A stretch of DNA of 64,000 nucleotides from Synechococcus sp. RS9916. GTDB lineage: Bacteria; Cyanobacteriota; Cyanobacteriia; PCC-6307; Cyanobiaceae. Both the position numbers and the translations under genes were made by a program. Of the stretch, positions 55,765-64,000 are shown one piece after another. Under the pieces are notes generated by a model that saw only the letters and a program-made list of their open reading frames with translations, was not told the origin of the DNA and ran no database searches. Each line of letters begins with the position of its first letter. The stretch's first letter is position 1. The stretch lies in assembly GCF_000153825.1 (NCBI RefSeq), contig NZ_DS022299.1, positions 647,216-711,215 of the forward strand. The letters are read 5' to 3'.

Positions 55765-56460
55765 GTGAGCGTCACCCTCCCTGCGGATCTGAAGACGGCT
55801 GAGGCAGATGCACTCCAGGCATTGCTGCACGCTCTCAAGCACGAAGAAGGCCGGCGTTGGACGGTGACCTGGAGGTTCGAAGGGCTTCGTCTTCTGCCGG
55901 TGGTCATTCGCTTCGTCCAAGGACTACGCGATGCAGGCCTTGACCCGGTTGTGGCCTGGCCTGATGCAGGCGCAGCCGCCTTAGCTCAGCGGGATGCTCC
56001 TGAGTTGGCTGATGCCTGCTGCTCCTTGATGGACCTCAAGCGAGGGAAGTTTTCGGACTCAGCCACGCGTCTTCTGTTGGCAGTCGCTCCTCAACCGAGT
56101 GACTACGAGGAGTTTGAGAGCGTCGCAGAGTCCTGGAGCGGACCGGTGGCCATGCTGAACGGCAGGCTTGAGGATGCTGCAGTCGGGATTGGAAACGTGG
56201 CCAGAACCCGACGACGTGGCTTTGTCGCCACCTGGAAAACGGCCTATTGGCTCGAGCCCCTTGCCGAGGGAGCGCTTCAGCGTCATTGCCCCCAGCCCTG
56301 GTGGTTGTTCCGTCGTGATGCCGACGGGCATCGAGCCGTCAGCAGTTTTGAGGCCAGGCCGGAACCTGAAGCGATTGAAGAGGCTCTGTACGGAGAGGGC
56401 GCTGAACTCAAACGACAGGTGGGTGCGATGGATCGATTCATTAATGATCTGCGCGGCTGA
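55765..56460 (+). CDS. DUF1995 family protein
   Basis: 231 aa. The ATP-handling-like core is absent; the conserved region (about 20-215) has a Rossmann-like alternation including FSDSATRLLLAVAPQPSDYEE and WLFRRDADGHRAV. Plant relatives (LPA3-type) help photosystem II assembly; the role here is inferred only from that. GTG 55765 start (MSVTLPADLK). Same strand as the next two genes. Confidence 0.82.
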   Translation: MSVTLPADLKTAEADALQALLHALKHEEGRRWTVTWRFEGLRLLPVVIRFVQGLRDAGLDPVVAWPDAGAAALAQRDAPELADACCSLMDLKRGKFSDSATRLLLAVAPQPSDYEEFESVAESWSGPVAMLNGRLEDAAVGIGNVARTRRRGFVATWKTAYWLEPLAEGALQRHCPQPWWLFRRDADGHRAVSSFEARPEPEAIEEALYGEGAELKRQVGAMDRFINDLRG

Positions 56461-56547
56461 TCATCCCTTGCTTCTCAAAACGGTTTGAACCAGCAGGTTG
56501 ATCCAGCTGGAATCACTCCTTAAATTGGCATTCAAATTCGGTATCCC

Positions 56548-57063
56548 ATGGCTGGCGCGAACAGGTTCAAGGCGGTCTCTTGGATGGATGCCCTCGCCGG
56601 AGCCGTTGCTCTCGTTGCACTTGCCGGCGTGGTCTGGAGCCCGAAGCTCAGCAACACCGTGGCCCGGGCGACGGGCAGCGTCAAACCCGTACTGGTCAGT
56701 GTGGATGTGCGCAGATTGTCGACGGCCAACAGGTCGAAGTTGATCGCTGATGCACTGGACCATGGCAAGACGAGCATCGTCATCCGCAACCAACCAGCTG
56801 GTTCAGTTCGCTTGGTGGAGATTCAAGACATTTCCAGCAAGTTGACGACGGTGTTGCCGGACGGACGTGTGGTTCAGGCTGTCGATCCCAATCGCGAGCT
56901 CCAAGGGATTCTTGAAGCCCGGTTCGTGCTCAAGGGCGAAGCGACGGTGTCGGGGTCTGGCGTGGTAATGGCTGGCACGAACCTGAAGATTGGTTCCCCG
57001 GTCGAATTGGAAGGTCCTCGCTACCGCGTCAACGGCACCGTGAGCGGAGTTGAGGTGGAGTGA
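56548..57063 (+). CDS. DUF4330 family membrane-anchored protein
   Basis: 171 aa: a short cytosolic lead, one N-terminal helix (about 13-32, LAGAVALVALAGVVW), then a soluble beta-rich domain ending in GSPVELEGPRYRVNGTV. DUF4330 is cyanobacteria-enriched with unknown function. ATG 56548. The stop overlaps the dacB start by one base (TGATG), so translation is coupled. Confidence 0.82.
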   Translation: MAGANRFKAVSWMDALAGAVALVALAGVVWSPKLSNTVARATGSVKPVLVSVDVRRLSTANRSKLIADALDHGKTSIVIRNQPAGSVRLVEIQDISSKLTTVLPDGRVVQAVDPNRELQGILEARFVLKGEATVSGSGVVMAGTNLKIGSPVELEGPRYRVNGTVSGVEVE

Positions 57064-58391
57064 TGAAACCCAACGCTCTCAGCCCACCGTTGGTTGCTTT
57101 GATCATCGCTGGTTTGGCGGCGCCCTCATGGGCGCAAGCACGCAAAACCAAGCTGCAGGAGGCCCTTGCTGAAGGGGTTGAACCAGCGGTTTCTGTTCCG
57201 TTGCTGACGCCACCACCACCGGCGAGCAACCGGGCTTTACCCACCCTTCAACTGGGCAGGGTTTGTGCTCCTTTGCAAGCATCCTTGCTTCGGTCTCTGG
57301 GTCGGTCGAAAGCCGCCTGGAGTGTGAGCGTTGTCGATCCCAATGGGGCTCTGATTGGAGACGTCAATGGTGGTCTGCCTCGGGTGCCCGCCTCCAACCA
57401 AAAACTGATCACCACAGCGTTCGCACTGGATCGCCTCGGTCCGGATTTTCGTCTCAAGACCAAGTTGCTGCGTCGTCCTGACGGGACGATGGAGATCACC
57501 GGTGAAGGTGACCCTGATCTTGGCTTGGTGGGCGTTCAGCGCTTCGCGATGGCTGCGCTTGGCCAAGGTGGAGCCCGGGCCGCGAAAGGTGGTCAGGTGC
57601 AACTGCTGTTGCGAGAAGAGCCTCAACAGCGCTGGTGGCCCCGTGACTGGCACCCTGCCGATCGCGTCGAGGCCTATGGCGCTCCCATCACGCGGCTTGC
57701 TCTAACCAGCAATGCTCTCGGCAGGGCGATTCGCAATCCAGCGGCCCGTTTTCAGACGCTGCTCCAACGCGAGATCGAGCGCCAGGGGGGCAACGTTCGG
57801 ATGGGTGTAAAGCCACCTTTGGTCTCCCAGACCGGTGCCGATACAGGCGTTGTTGTTCTGCATGAGGAGAGCTCTGCCCCCATGCATGCCTTGCTGAGCC
57901 TTGCGAATACGGAAAGCCACAACTTCACGGCTGAGGTTCTGCTACGTGAGGCAGCAGACCAATGGAATCTGAGCCAGGCATCTGTCTCCGCCATGCAGTG
58001 GATGCGCGCTCAGAATCTTCCGACTGCCGGCTTGCGGGTTGCTGATGGTAGTGGCCTGTCGAGGGGAAATCGGGTCACCAGTCGGACCCTCGCGGCTCTG
58101 CTGTTGCGCATGAACCAGCACCCCTTAAGTGCTTACTACAGGTCGTCCATGGCGATCGCCGGTCAAAGGGGCACATTGCGGAACTATTTCCGCGGCAGCA
58201 ATTTGGAGGGTCGCTTTCACGGCAAAACAGGCACTCTTACGGGCGTGCGATCCGTTTCCGGAATCCTTCAGACCAAAGATGGTCTCCGTTTTGTGAGCAT
58301 GATTTCCAACGGAGCACCCGCTCCGAATGCAACGATCGGGCAGGTGCTTCGCTCAGTCCAACAGCTCAGCCCGTGCCCTTCATCGACCTGA
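57063..58391 (+). CDS. dacB: D-alanyl-D-alanine carboxypeptidase / PBP4 (S13)
   Basis: 442 aa periplasmic penicillin-binding protein that trims or opens peptidoglycan cross-links. Signal peptide ending near APSWAQA; SxxK in PASNQKLITTAFALD (Ser-Lys nucleophile pair), SxN in NTESHNFTAE, and KTG in FHGKTGTLTGVRS. Somewhat shorter than E. coli DacB. ATG 57063. The 3' end overlaps the convergent coiled-coil gene by 26 nt. Confidence 0.93.
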   Translation: MKPNALSPPLVALIIAGLAAPSWAQARKTKLQEALAEGVEPAVSVPLLTPPPPASNRALPTLQLGRVCAPLQASLLRSLGRSKAAWSVSVVDPNGALIGDVNGGLPRVPASNQKLITTAFALDRLGPDFRLKTKLLRRPDGTMEITGEGDPDLGLVGVQRFAMAALGQGGARAAKGGQVQLLLREEPQQRWWPRDWHPADRVEAYGAPITRLALTSNALGRAIRNPAARFQTLLQREIERQGGNVRMGVKPPLVSQTGADTGVVVLHEESSAPMHALLSLANTESHNFTAEVLLREAADQWNLSQASVSAMQWMRAQNLPTAGLRVADGSGLSRGNRVTSRTLAALLLRMNQHPLSAYYRSSMAIAGQRGTLRNYFRGSNLEGRFHGKTGTLTGVRSVSGILQTKDGLRFVSMISNGAPAPNATIGQVLRSVQQLSPCPSST

Positions 58392-59313
58392 GACGGGACG
58401 CCGCCCGCCGTGCCCGAGAGATCGGCACCGCCTCCGAACCACCGCGCTCACTGGATTGAAGCCTTGTGGTCTGGGTGTCGCTGGGGCGGATGGTCTGAAT
58501 TTTGACCAATTCCTGGCGACCGGAAAGAACGACTTGGGCCATTTCCTTGAGGCGGGTCTCCAGCTCGCCAAGGGTTTGTTCGGCGTACCGATTCGCACCA
58601 TCTTGAACAGCGACTGCCTCCTGACGGGTGCGCTGGATCAGGCTTTCACATTGCTGCTGGGTTTGCTGGCGATAGTGAAGAGCGTCTTGATGCAGACGTT
58701 CCGCTTCGGATTGTGCTTCTTGCTGCAGCCGGACGCCTTCCTGACGGACCTGCTCGAGTTCCTGCAGGGCCTGTTGGCGGTTGCGTTCGTGTTGTTCACC
58801 GAGCTGACGCTTCAGCTCAATCGCTTCCTGATCAAGCTGTTGTCGGCGTTGAAGCGCTTCCTGTTCCAGTTGCTGGCGCCGGGTGGCGTATTGCTGCTCG
58901 AGCTGAGACAGCTTGGTCTGCATCTCATTGTCCATCTGGGCAGCCTGCTGACGGGTGCCTTGGAGCAGCTGTTCACATTGCTGACGCGCTTGTTCGCGCA
59001 GTTCATTCACCTGCCGTTCAGCTTCCTGGCGAATGGCCGCAGCATTCACCAGTTGTTCCCGCTGCTGTTGCGCCTTCTGAACGATCTCCTCAGCTTGCTT
59101 TTGCGCTGTCGCAATGAATTCATCACGCTTCTGCAGGAGTTGATCGGCTTGTCCGACCTGAGCAGGAAGGGTGTCACGAACGGCATCGAGCAGCTCAACG
59201 GCATCCTGTTCGTTGACCAGGCGGCCACCACTGAAAGGAATGCGGCTGCCCTCGAGCAGGATCTCCTCCAGCTGGTCGAGCTGGTCGAGAACAGGAAACC
59301 GTATCTCGCTCAT
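58366..59313 (-). CDS. Gln/Glu-rich coiled-coil protein
   Basis: 315 aa, almost wholly charged alpha-helix from about 45 to 270 with Gln-rich heptads (KQAEEIVQKAQQQREQL, ARRQQLEQEALQRRQQL-type blocks). The N terminus (FPVLDQLDQLEEILLEGSRIPFSGGRLV) resembles cyanobacterial DivIVA/Cdv3-like proteins acting in division, but the match is weak. The basic tail is Arg-rich. It is 5 bp upstream of coaD's stop side in genome order, so coaD is transcribed first and this gene last... both on the minus strand from this region's left-going unit. Confidence 0.7.
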   Translation of the reverse strand: MSEIRFPVLDQLDQLEEILLEGSRIPFSGGRLVNEQDAVELLDAVRDTLPAQVGQADQLLQKRDEFIATAQKQAEEIVQKAQQQREQLVNAAAIRQEAERQVNELREQARQQCEQLLQGTRQQAAQMDNEMQTKLSQLEQQYATRRQQLEQEALQRRQQLDQEAIELKRQLGEQHERNRQQALQELEQVRQEGVRLQQEAQSEAERLHQDALHYRQQTQQQCESLIQRTRQEAVAVQDGANRYAEQTLGELETRLKEMAQVVLSGRQELVKIQTIRPSDTQTTRLQSSERGGSEAVPISRARRAASRLRSMKGTG

Positions 59314-59318
59314 CGCTT

Positions 59319-59807
59319 CTACGCTTGGAAAGGCAAATTAAAGAGCCTCGCGAGGTCCTGCGCCACCACCTCAGGGACCATGTGGCTGACTGGCCCCCCA
59401 AATCGGGCAACCTCTTTCACGACTGAGCTGCTTAAAAAGCTGTGGTGAGCTGACGTTGCCAGGAAGACAGTTTCAAATTCTTTAGACAGCGATCGATTGG
59501 TGTGGGCGATCTGGAGCTCGTATTCGAAGTCGCTCATCGCCCGCAGCCCCCGAAGAATCAGGTTGGCCTGCTGCTCTCGTGCGCACTGCACGGTCAGGCC
59601 GTCAAAACTGATCACCTCCACCCCTTGGATGTGAGCAGTCGCAGTGCGGATCTGCTCAAGCCTTTGCTCCAGGGGGAAGGCTGGGGTTTTGCCTGGGTTC
59701 TGCAACACCGCCACCACCACCTCACCAAAAAGCTGGCAACCGCGTTCAATCAGGTCGAGATGGCCCAGGGTGAGAGGGTCAAAGCTGCCGGGGTAAAGAG
59801 CGCGCAT
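59319..59807 (-). CDS. coaD: Pantetheine-phosphate adenylyltransferase
   Basis: 162 aa, penultimate step of coenzyme A synthesis. The nucleotidyltransferase motifs are complete: [17 protein letters not shown] (HxGH) and the late [13 protein letters not shown] (ISSTxIR equivalent). Length is typical. ATG 59807. It lies 5 bp from the coiled-coil gene on the same strand and is divergent from the flavin-reductase-like gene. Confidence 0.96.
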   Translation of the reverse strand: MRALYPGSFDPLTLGHLDLIERGCQLFGEVVVAVLQNPGKTPAFPLEQRLEQIRTATAHIQGVEVISFDGLTVQCAREQQANLILRGLRAMSDFEYELQIAHTNRSLSKEFETVFLATSAHHSFLSSSVVKEVARFGGPVSHMVPEVVAQDLARLFNLPFQA

Positions 59808-59880
59808 CGCTCGTTCTGCACTGATCGGATCCTATGAAGCGTTGGCTGATTAGATTTCCGCCACTGCACTCCCGCCGACC

Positions 59881-60363
59881 ATGACCCTGGATGCCGACGC
59901 CAAGAAGGTTCTGCTGCGCAAGATCCCCCATGGTCTGTTCATTTGCGGGGTGCGTGAAGCTGACCAGATCAACGGTTTCACCGCAAGCTGGGTGACCCAG
60001 GGGTCCTTTGACCCACCGCTGGTGGTGATGGCGGTCCGCAGTGACAGCACCAGCCACGGGATGATCGAACGCACTGGTCTGTTCTCACTCAACGTGTTGC
60101 GCGCCGATCAGAAGGATCTTGCTGCCGTGTTCTTCAAGCCACAGTCCGGCGTAGGCGGTCGTTTCGAAGCGGCTCCCTACGACGAAGGTCCTCTGGGTCT
60201 TCCTCTGCTCAAGGATGCGATTGGTGGCGTCGAATGCAAAGTGGTGGGTTGCATCGCCCATGGCGACCACAGCGTCTTCGTTGGGGAGGTGCAATCGGCA
60301 AACCTGATTCAGGACGGTGATGCCCTGAACTTGGCCTCCACCGGCTGGAACTACGGAGGTTGA
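59881..60363 (+). CDS. Flavin-reductase-like FMN-binding protein
   Basis: 160 aa with the split-barrel FMN-binding fold: [22 protein letters not shown] is the characteristic first motif and [12 protein letters not shown] the second. Similar domains are found in flavin reductases and at the C termini of cyanobacterial flavodiiron proteins. The partner is unknown. ATG 59881. It ends 10 bp before uvrC. Confidence 0.85.
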   Translation: MTLDADAKKVLLRKIPHGLFICGVREADQINGFTASWVTQGSFDPPLVVMAVRSDSTSHGMIERTGLFSLNVLRADQKDLAAVFFKPQSGVGGRFEAAPYDEGPLGLPLLKDAIGGVECKVVGCIAHGDHSVFVGEVQSANLIQDGDALNLASTGWNYGG

Positions 60364-60373
60364 CGCACCTTTG

Positions 60374-62344
60374 GTGCCCCATTCCGAAGCCCAACCCTTA
60401 CTGACGCAGCCGGACCGTCTCGAACGACGGCTGAAGGAGATTCCTTCAGAACCCGGCTGCTACCTGATGCGTGATCGCGAAGATCGCATCCTTTATGTAG
60501 GTAAATCCAAGGCTCTGCGCAGTCGCGTGCGCAGCTATTTCCGCAGTCGCCACGAGCTTTCTCCACGCATTCGCCTGATGACCCGTCAGGTGTGCGAGAT
60601 CGAATTCATCGTCACTGACAGTGAAGCGGAAGCATTGGTTCTTGAGTCGAATCTGATCAAGAACCATCAGCCCCACTTCAACGTGCTGTTGAAGGACGAC
60701 AAGAAATATCCCTACCTGTGCATCACCTGGAGTGAGGCTTACCCCCGCATTTTTATTACCCGACGGCGGCGTTTCCGAAGTCCGCTCGACCGTTTTTACG
60801 GGCCTTATGTCGATGTAGGCCTTTTGCGCCGCACGCTGTTTTTGGTCAAGCGGGTCTTTCCTCTGCGGCAGCGACCCAGGCCGCTTTACGCGGACCGTAC
60901 CTGCCTCAACCATGCCATTGGCCGATGTCCTGGGGTCTGCCAGGAAAAGATCAGCTCTGAGGACTATCACCGCACCTTGCGCAAGGTGGCCATGGTGTTC
61001 CAGGGCCGAAGTGATGAGTTGCAGGTCCTGCTCAATGAACAGATGGAGCGCTATGCGGAGCGTCTTGATTTCGAGTCAGCGGCGCGCGTGAGGGATCAGC
61101 TCCAGGGATTGGATCAACTGACCGCCGATCAGAAAATGAGTCTTCCCGATTCGTCCGTGAGCCGCGATGTCTTGGCTCTGGCCTGTGATGACAAGGTTGC
61201 TGCGGTTCAGCTGTTTCAAATGCGCGCCGGGAAATTGGTTGGGCGCTTGGGATTCACCGCCGATGCGCACGGACTGAACCCTGGACAGATCCTTCAACGG
61301 GTGATTGAAGAGCACTACAGCCAGGTGGATGCCGTTGAGGTGCCGCCAAAGTTGCTGGTTCAGCATCCACTGCCGCAACAGCCATTGATGGAGGAATGGC
61401 TTGGGGAGCAGCGTGAACGGCGGGTGGTGATCGAGTGTCCGCAACGCCGCCAGAAGGCGGACCTGATTGAACTGGTGCAGCGCAATGCGGAGTTTGAACT
61501 CCTGCGAGCCCAGCAGGGTCAGGAACAGCAAGCCCTCGCCACGGAAGATCTCGCGCAGTTATTGGAGCTTCCTCGGCCTCCACGGCGAATCGAGGGATAC
61601 GACATCAGTCATATCCAGGGAAGTGACGCGGTGGCATCACAGGTGGTGTTCATCGATGGGTTACCGGCTAAACAGCACTACCGCAAATACAAGATCCGCA
61701 GCGCCAGCATCCAAGCGGGCCACAGCGACGATTTCATGGCGATGGCGGAGATCATGCGAAGGCGCTTCCGGCGCTGGGCCCGGGTGAAGGCGGAAGGGGC
61801 TGATCTGGGAGCATTGCGGCACAAAGGCGGCAGTGCTCTTCAGACCGATGGTCTCAACGACTGGCCTGATGTGGTCATGATCGACGGTGGGAAGGGACAG
61901 CTCTCGGCCGTGATGGAGGCACTACGCGAGCTCAATCTTCACGAGGATCTGAACGTCTGTTCACTCGCCAAGCAACGGGAAGAAATCTTTCTGCCTGGTG
62001 AGAGTCAACCGGTTGACAGTGAACCCGACCAACTGGGAGTTGCCTTGCTCCGTCGTCTGCGCGACGAAGCCCATCGTTTTGCGGTCAGCTTCCATCGTCA
62101 GCAGCGTGGTGAGAGGATGAAACGCTCGCGACTTTCCGACATTCCTGGGCTGGGTCCTAAACGGATCAGAGATCTGCTGGCCCACTTCAATTCCATCGAT
62201 GCAATTCAGTTGGCATCGGTGGATCAGCTCTCTGTCGCTCCCGGCGTCGGTCCCTCGCTGGCGCAGCAGATCAGGGACTACTTTCACCCTGATGAGTCTG
62301 AGGCTCCTGCGCTTGCATCCACGTCTGATCCTGAGCTCGGTTAA
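60374..62344 (+). CDS. uvrC: Excinuclease ABC subunit C
   Basis: 656 aa dual-incision nuclease of nucleotide excision repair. GIY-YIG domain at the N terminus ([20 protein letters not shown]), UVR motif ([18 protein letters not shown]), RNase-H-like endonuclease core ([30 protein letters not shown]) and a C-terminal helix-hairpin-helix pair ([13 protein letters not shown]). GTG 60374 ([10 protein letters not shown]) or TTG 60371. The 3' end overlaps the secreted-protein gene by 53 nt. Confidence 0.96.
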   Translation: MPHSEAQPLLTQPDRLERRLKEIPSEPGCYLMRDREDRILYVGKSKALRSRVRSYFRSRHELSPRIRLMTRQVCEIEFIVTDSEAEALVLESNLIKNHQPHFNVLLKDDKKYPYLCITWSEAYPRIFITRRRRFRSPLDRFYGPYVDVGLLRRTLFLVKRVFPLRQRPRPLYADRTCLNHAIGRCPGVCQEKISSEDYHRTLRKVAMVFQGRSDELQVLLNEQMERYAERLDFESAARVRDQLQGLDQLTADQKMSLPDSSVSRDVLALACDDKVAAVQLFQMRAGKLVGRLGFTADAHGLNPGQILQRVIEEHYSQVDAVEVPPKLLVQHPLPQQPLMEEWLGEQRERRVVIECPQRRQKADLIELVQRNAEFELLRAQQGQEQQALATEDLAQLLELPRPPRRIEGYDISHIQGSDAVASQVVFIDGLPAKQHYRKYKIRSASIQAGHSDDFMAMAEIMRRRFRRWARVKAEGADLGALRHKGGSALQTDGLNDWPDVVMIDGGKGQLSAVMEALRELNLHEDLNVCSLAKQREEIFLPGESQPVDSEPDQLGVALLRRLRDEAHRFAVSFHRQQRGERMKRSRLSDIPGLGPKRIRDLLAHFNSIDAIQLASVDQLSVAPGVGPSLAQQIRDYFHPDESEAPALASTSDPELG

Positions 62345-62687
62345 CAGGCTTCAACGACGGGGACAGCGCCGCTGGTGGTTTGACCAGCGCTGGACGCGAG
62401 TGGCACTGCTGCTGATTCCCTGCCTTCTGGCGCTAGTGATCGGACCGAAGACTGCTTTCGCCTCACCAGGCCTGTGTACCGGCCCGGTGTGTGCTGATGC
62501 CATCACCCGCAGCGCGAAGAATCACTGGCAGCTTGTTTTACGCCTTGAGGATCAACAGGGCCATCGCGAAAAAGTGGTGATGGATTGCCGCGCCAATGTG
62601 CTTAGCCCTCAAGCGGGCCTTGTGGACCGGGGGTATGCCCGGGCTCTCGGCTTGCGCCTCTGCCGTTATGTCTCTGATGCCGCCTAA
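62292..62687 (+). CDS. Small exported protein of unknown function
   Basis: 131 aa: a 35-residue basic lead, a hydrophobic segment ([21 protein letters not shown]) with an AFA-S-type cleavage site, then a 70-residue mature part with four Cys (LCTGPVC, MDCRAN, LRLCRYV), probably two disulfides. No family recognised. ATG 62292 lies inside uvrC; a later start at about the RRWWF region would give a more usual leader. Confidence 0.6.
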   Translation: MSLRLLRLHPRLILSSVNRLQRRGQRRWWFDQRWTRVALLLIPCLLALVIGPKTAFASPGLCTGPVCADAITRSAKNHWQLVLRLEDQQGHREKVVMDCRANVLSPQAGLVDRGYARALGLRLCRYVSDAA

Positions 62688-62706
62688 TCCGAACGTTTCC
62701 TGAGCG

Positions 62707-64000
62707 ATGGACCTCACACTGATCTATCCCAATCAGCTGTTTGCTGAGCATCCATCACTCCAACCCGGCAGACCTGTGGTGCTGCTGGAAGATCCTCTCC
62801 TGTTTGGAACCGACCCCACTTGGCCCGGTCGGATTCATCGTCAGCGGGCGCTCCTGCATCGTCTGTCGATGCAGACCTACGCCGAACGTCTGAAAGGACA
62901 GGGCTTTGAGGTTGCGATCCAGCATCACAACCAGGCAGCCGACACATCCGAGCACATCACTTTCCTCTGGCAGCAGGGCTATCGCGTCTTTCATCTGGTC
63001 AATCCCCTCGACGATCTGCTCGAGCGTCGGCTGAGAAGCACGCTGACTGAACTGGGAGGACAGATCGTTCTAAGCAACACCCCGATGTTGCTGACCCCTC
63101 CTGAGCTGCTGGAGAGCCATTTCGGTTCTGGCCGAAAGCCATTCATGGCGCGCTTCTACGAGATGCAACGCAAGCGAATGGGTGTGTTATTGACACCCGA
63201 AGGAGGCCCTATTGGTGGTCAGTGGAGTTTCGATGCTGATAATCGCAAGAAATTACCCAAAGGGATTGCCGTTCCTCAGGAACCGACCTGCACTCCTTTC
63301 GTCGATCACGCCACCACCTTGGCCCAACTGGAGACGGAGGCACTGCCACTGATCGGTGTGAGCAAGGACTGCTTGTACCCGATTGATCATCAGGGGGCTC
63401 AGGATTGGTTGGATCGATTTCTTGAAGAGCGTTTCGAGCACTTTGGCGACTATGAAGATGCCATCAGCCGCCACCACAGAGTGATGTGGCATGGCGTTCT
63501 GACGCCGATGCTCAATATCGGTCTGCTGACCCCTGAACAGGTCCTCCGTCGCGCTCTGGAGGCCGGAGAGTCTCGCTCGATCCCCCTCAATTCATTGGAA
63601 GGGTTTGTTCGACAGATCATCGGCTGGCGTGAATTCATGGCGTCGATGTATCAACGCCATGGACGCCAGATGCGAACCACCAATTTTTGGGGTTTTAACA
63701 ATCAGCCACTTCCTGAGGCTTTTTACACGGGAACAACCGGACTGCCTCCGATTGATGATGCGATTCACCATGCCTTGGAGACAGGCTGGTGTCATCACAT
63801 TGAGCGTCTGATGTTGATAGGCAATGTGATGCTGCTTTGCAGATTCCATCCAGATCGCGTTTACCAATGGTTTATGGATCTCTTTGTGGATGCTTATGAC
63901 TGGGTGATGGTGCCAAATGTCTATGGCATGAGTCAATTCGCTGATGGAGGGTTGTTCACCACAAAGCCGTATCTCTCAGGGTCGAACTATGTGCGCAAGA
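62707..64000 (+). CDS. Photolyase/cryptochrome-related protein (FeS-BCP type), 3' end outside window
   Basis: 431 residues visible. The start MDLTLIYPNQLFAEHPSL and the core VRQIIGWREFMASMY and WFMDLFVDAYDWVMVPNVYGMSQFADGG are those of the prokaryotic iron-sulfur (6-4) photolyase/cryptochrome group (PhrB-like). It binds FAD and probably a lumazine-type antenna and an Fe-S cluster; the cluster Cys cannot all be checked because the 3' end is cut. It follows uvrC, giving a light-damage repair pair. Confidence 0.92.
   Translation, partial: MDLTLIYPNQLFAEHPSLQPGRPVVLLEDPLLFGTDPTWPGRIHRQRALLHRLSMQTYAERLKGQGFEVAIQHHNQAADTSEHITFLWQQGYRVFHLVNPLDDLLERRLRSTLTELGGQIVLSNTPMLLTPPELLESHFGSGRKPFMARFYEMQRKRMGVLLTPEGGPIGGQWSFDADNRKKLPKGIAVPQEPTCTPFVDHATTLAQLETEALPLIGVSKDCLYPIDHQGAQDWLDRFLEERFEHFGDYEDAISRHHRVMWHGVLTPMLNIGLLTPEQVLRRALEAGESRSIPLNSLEGFVRQIIGWREFMASMYQRHGRQMRTTNFWGFNNQPLPEAFYTGTTGLPPIDDAIHHALETGWCHHIERLMLIGNVMLLCRFHPDRVYQWFMDLFVDAYDWVMVPNVYGMSQFADGGLFTTKPYLSGSNYVRK

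Noticed and set aside
58327-59448. 373-codon plus-strand frame rich in Leu, looking like a membrane protein
   Set aside because: It is the mirror of the Gln-rich coiled-coil gene and coaD; Gln/Glu codons read backwards give Leu-rich strings. The minus-strand genes have real motifs.
1-64000. CRISPR arrays, insertion sequences, prophage genes, rRNA operons, defence systems
   Set aside because: No regularly spaced repeats, transposase or phage genes, rRNA sequence or defence gene motifs were seen anywhere in the window.

Overview
The window reads as a chromosomal segment of a marine picocyanobacterium, most likely marine Synechococcus (cluster 5.1-like) by gene content and moderately high GC. 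Oxygenic photosynthesis genes (petN, psaK, psb29) lie among ordinary housekeeping genes. A glucosylglycerol operon is typical of salt-adapted cyanobacteria. Many plant/cyanobacterial 'DUF' families are present (DUF2103, DUF2499, DUF3593, DUF3110, DUF1995, DUF4330, DUF1257), along with a cyanobacterial-type Hfq next to dapF and a DnaK3/DnaJ-type chaperone pair. I see no rRNA, CRISPR array, prophage or insertion sequence. Genes are packed tightly, with many 1-4 nt overlaps within operons and several tail-to-tail overlaps between convergent genes. The only gene-poor stretch longer than 300 bp is about 3297-3769.

Layout. 1-5.8 kb: aroB (cut by the left edge), an unpartnered sugar-type ABC permease, purK, a gene-poor stretch with small or doubtful genes, a DUF2103 gene, a TVP38/DedA-like membrane protein and clpS. 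5.8-10.9 kb: petN with a tiny unannotated membrane ORF, an unknown 467-aa membrane-anchored protein, then psb29, clpP and ftsH, a photosystem quality-control neighbourhood. 10.9-20.8 kb: a MacB-like permease with pyruvate kinase, a MazG-like gene, YggT, scpB, ilvA, dxs, psaK, the DUF3593/DUF2499 pair and csaB. 20.8-26.2 kb: the compatible-solute operon ggpS-ggtB-ggtC-ggtD-ggtA. 26.3-31.9 kb: a minus-strand run with a PrxQ-type peroxiredoxin, rpmB, htpG, two ferredoxins, hisZ and an inositol-phosphatase-family enzyme. 32-34.9 kb: tRNA-Ser(GGA) and pstC-pstA-pstB with a possible Pho box. 35-48.7 kb: dnaK/dnaJ, murQ, mtnP, cyclophilin, ribBA, argC, purN, and an envelope-flavoured cluster (M61 peptidase, amidase, pentapeptide protein, lysozyme-like protein). 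48.8-64 kb: pgi, leuS, hfq, dapF, a cysteine desulfurase, DUF1995, DUF4330, a D-Ala-D-Ala carboxypeptidase, a Gln-rich coiled-coil protein, coaD, a flavin-reductase-like protein, uvrC and a photolyase-related gene cut by the right edge.

Themes. Several neighbourhoods make functional sense. Psb29, ClpP, ClpS and FtsH all bear on thylakoid and cytosolic protein turnover. GgpS makes the osmolyte precursor while the Ggt transporter recovers leaked osmolyte. UvrC and the photolyase-like protein both repair light damage. MurQ, amidase, DacB and DapF all touch peptidoglycan.

I found no clear new defence or mobile system. The points most worth checking are the missing conventional start of ribBA (with an out-of-frame ATG leader just upstream), a four-cysteine C-terminal extension on DapF, the tiny ORF overlapping petN's downstream neighbour, and the long perfect hairpin shared by the ends of pgi and leuS.
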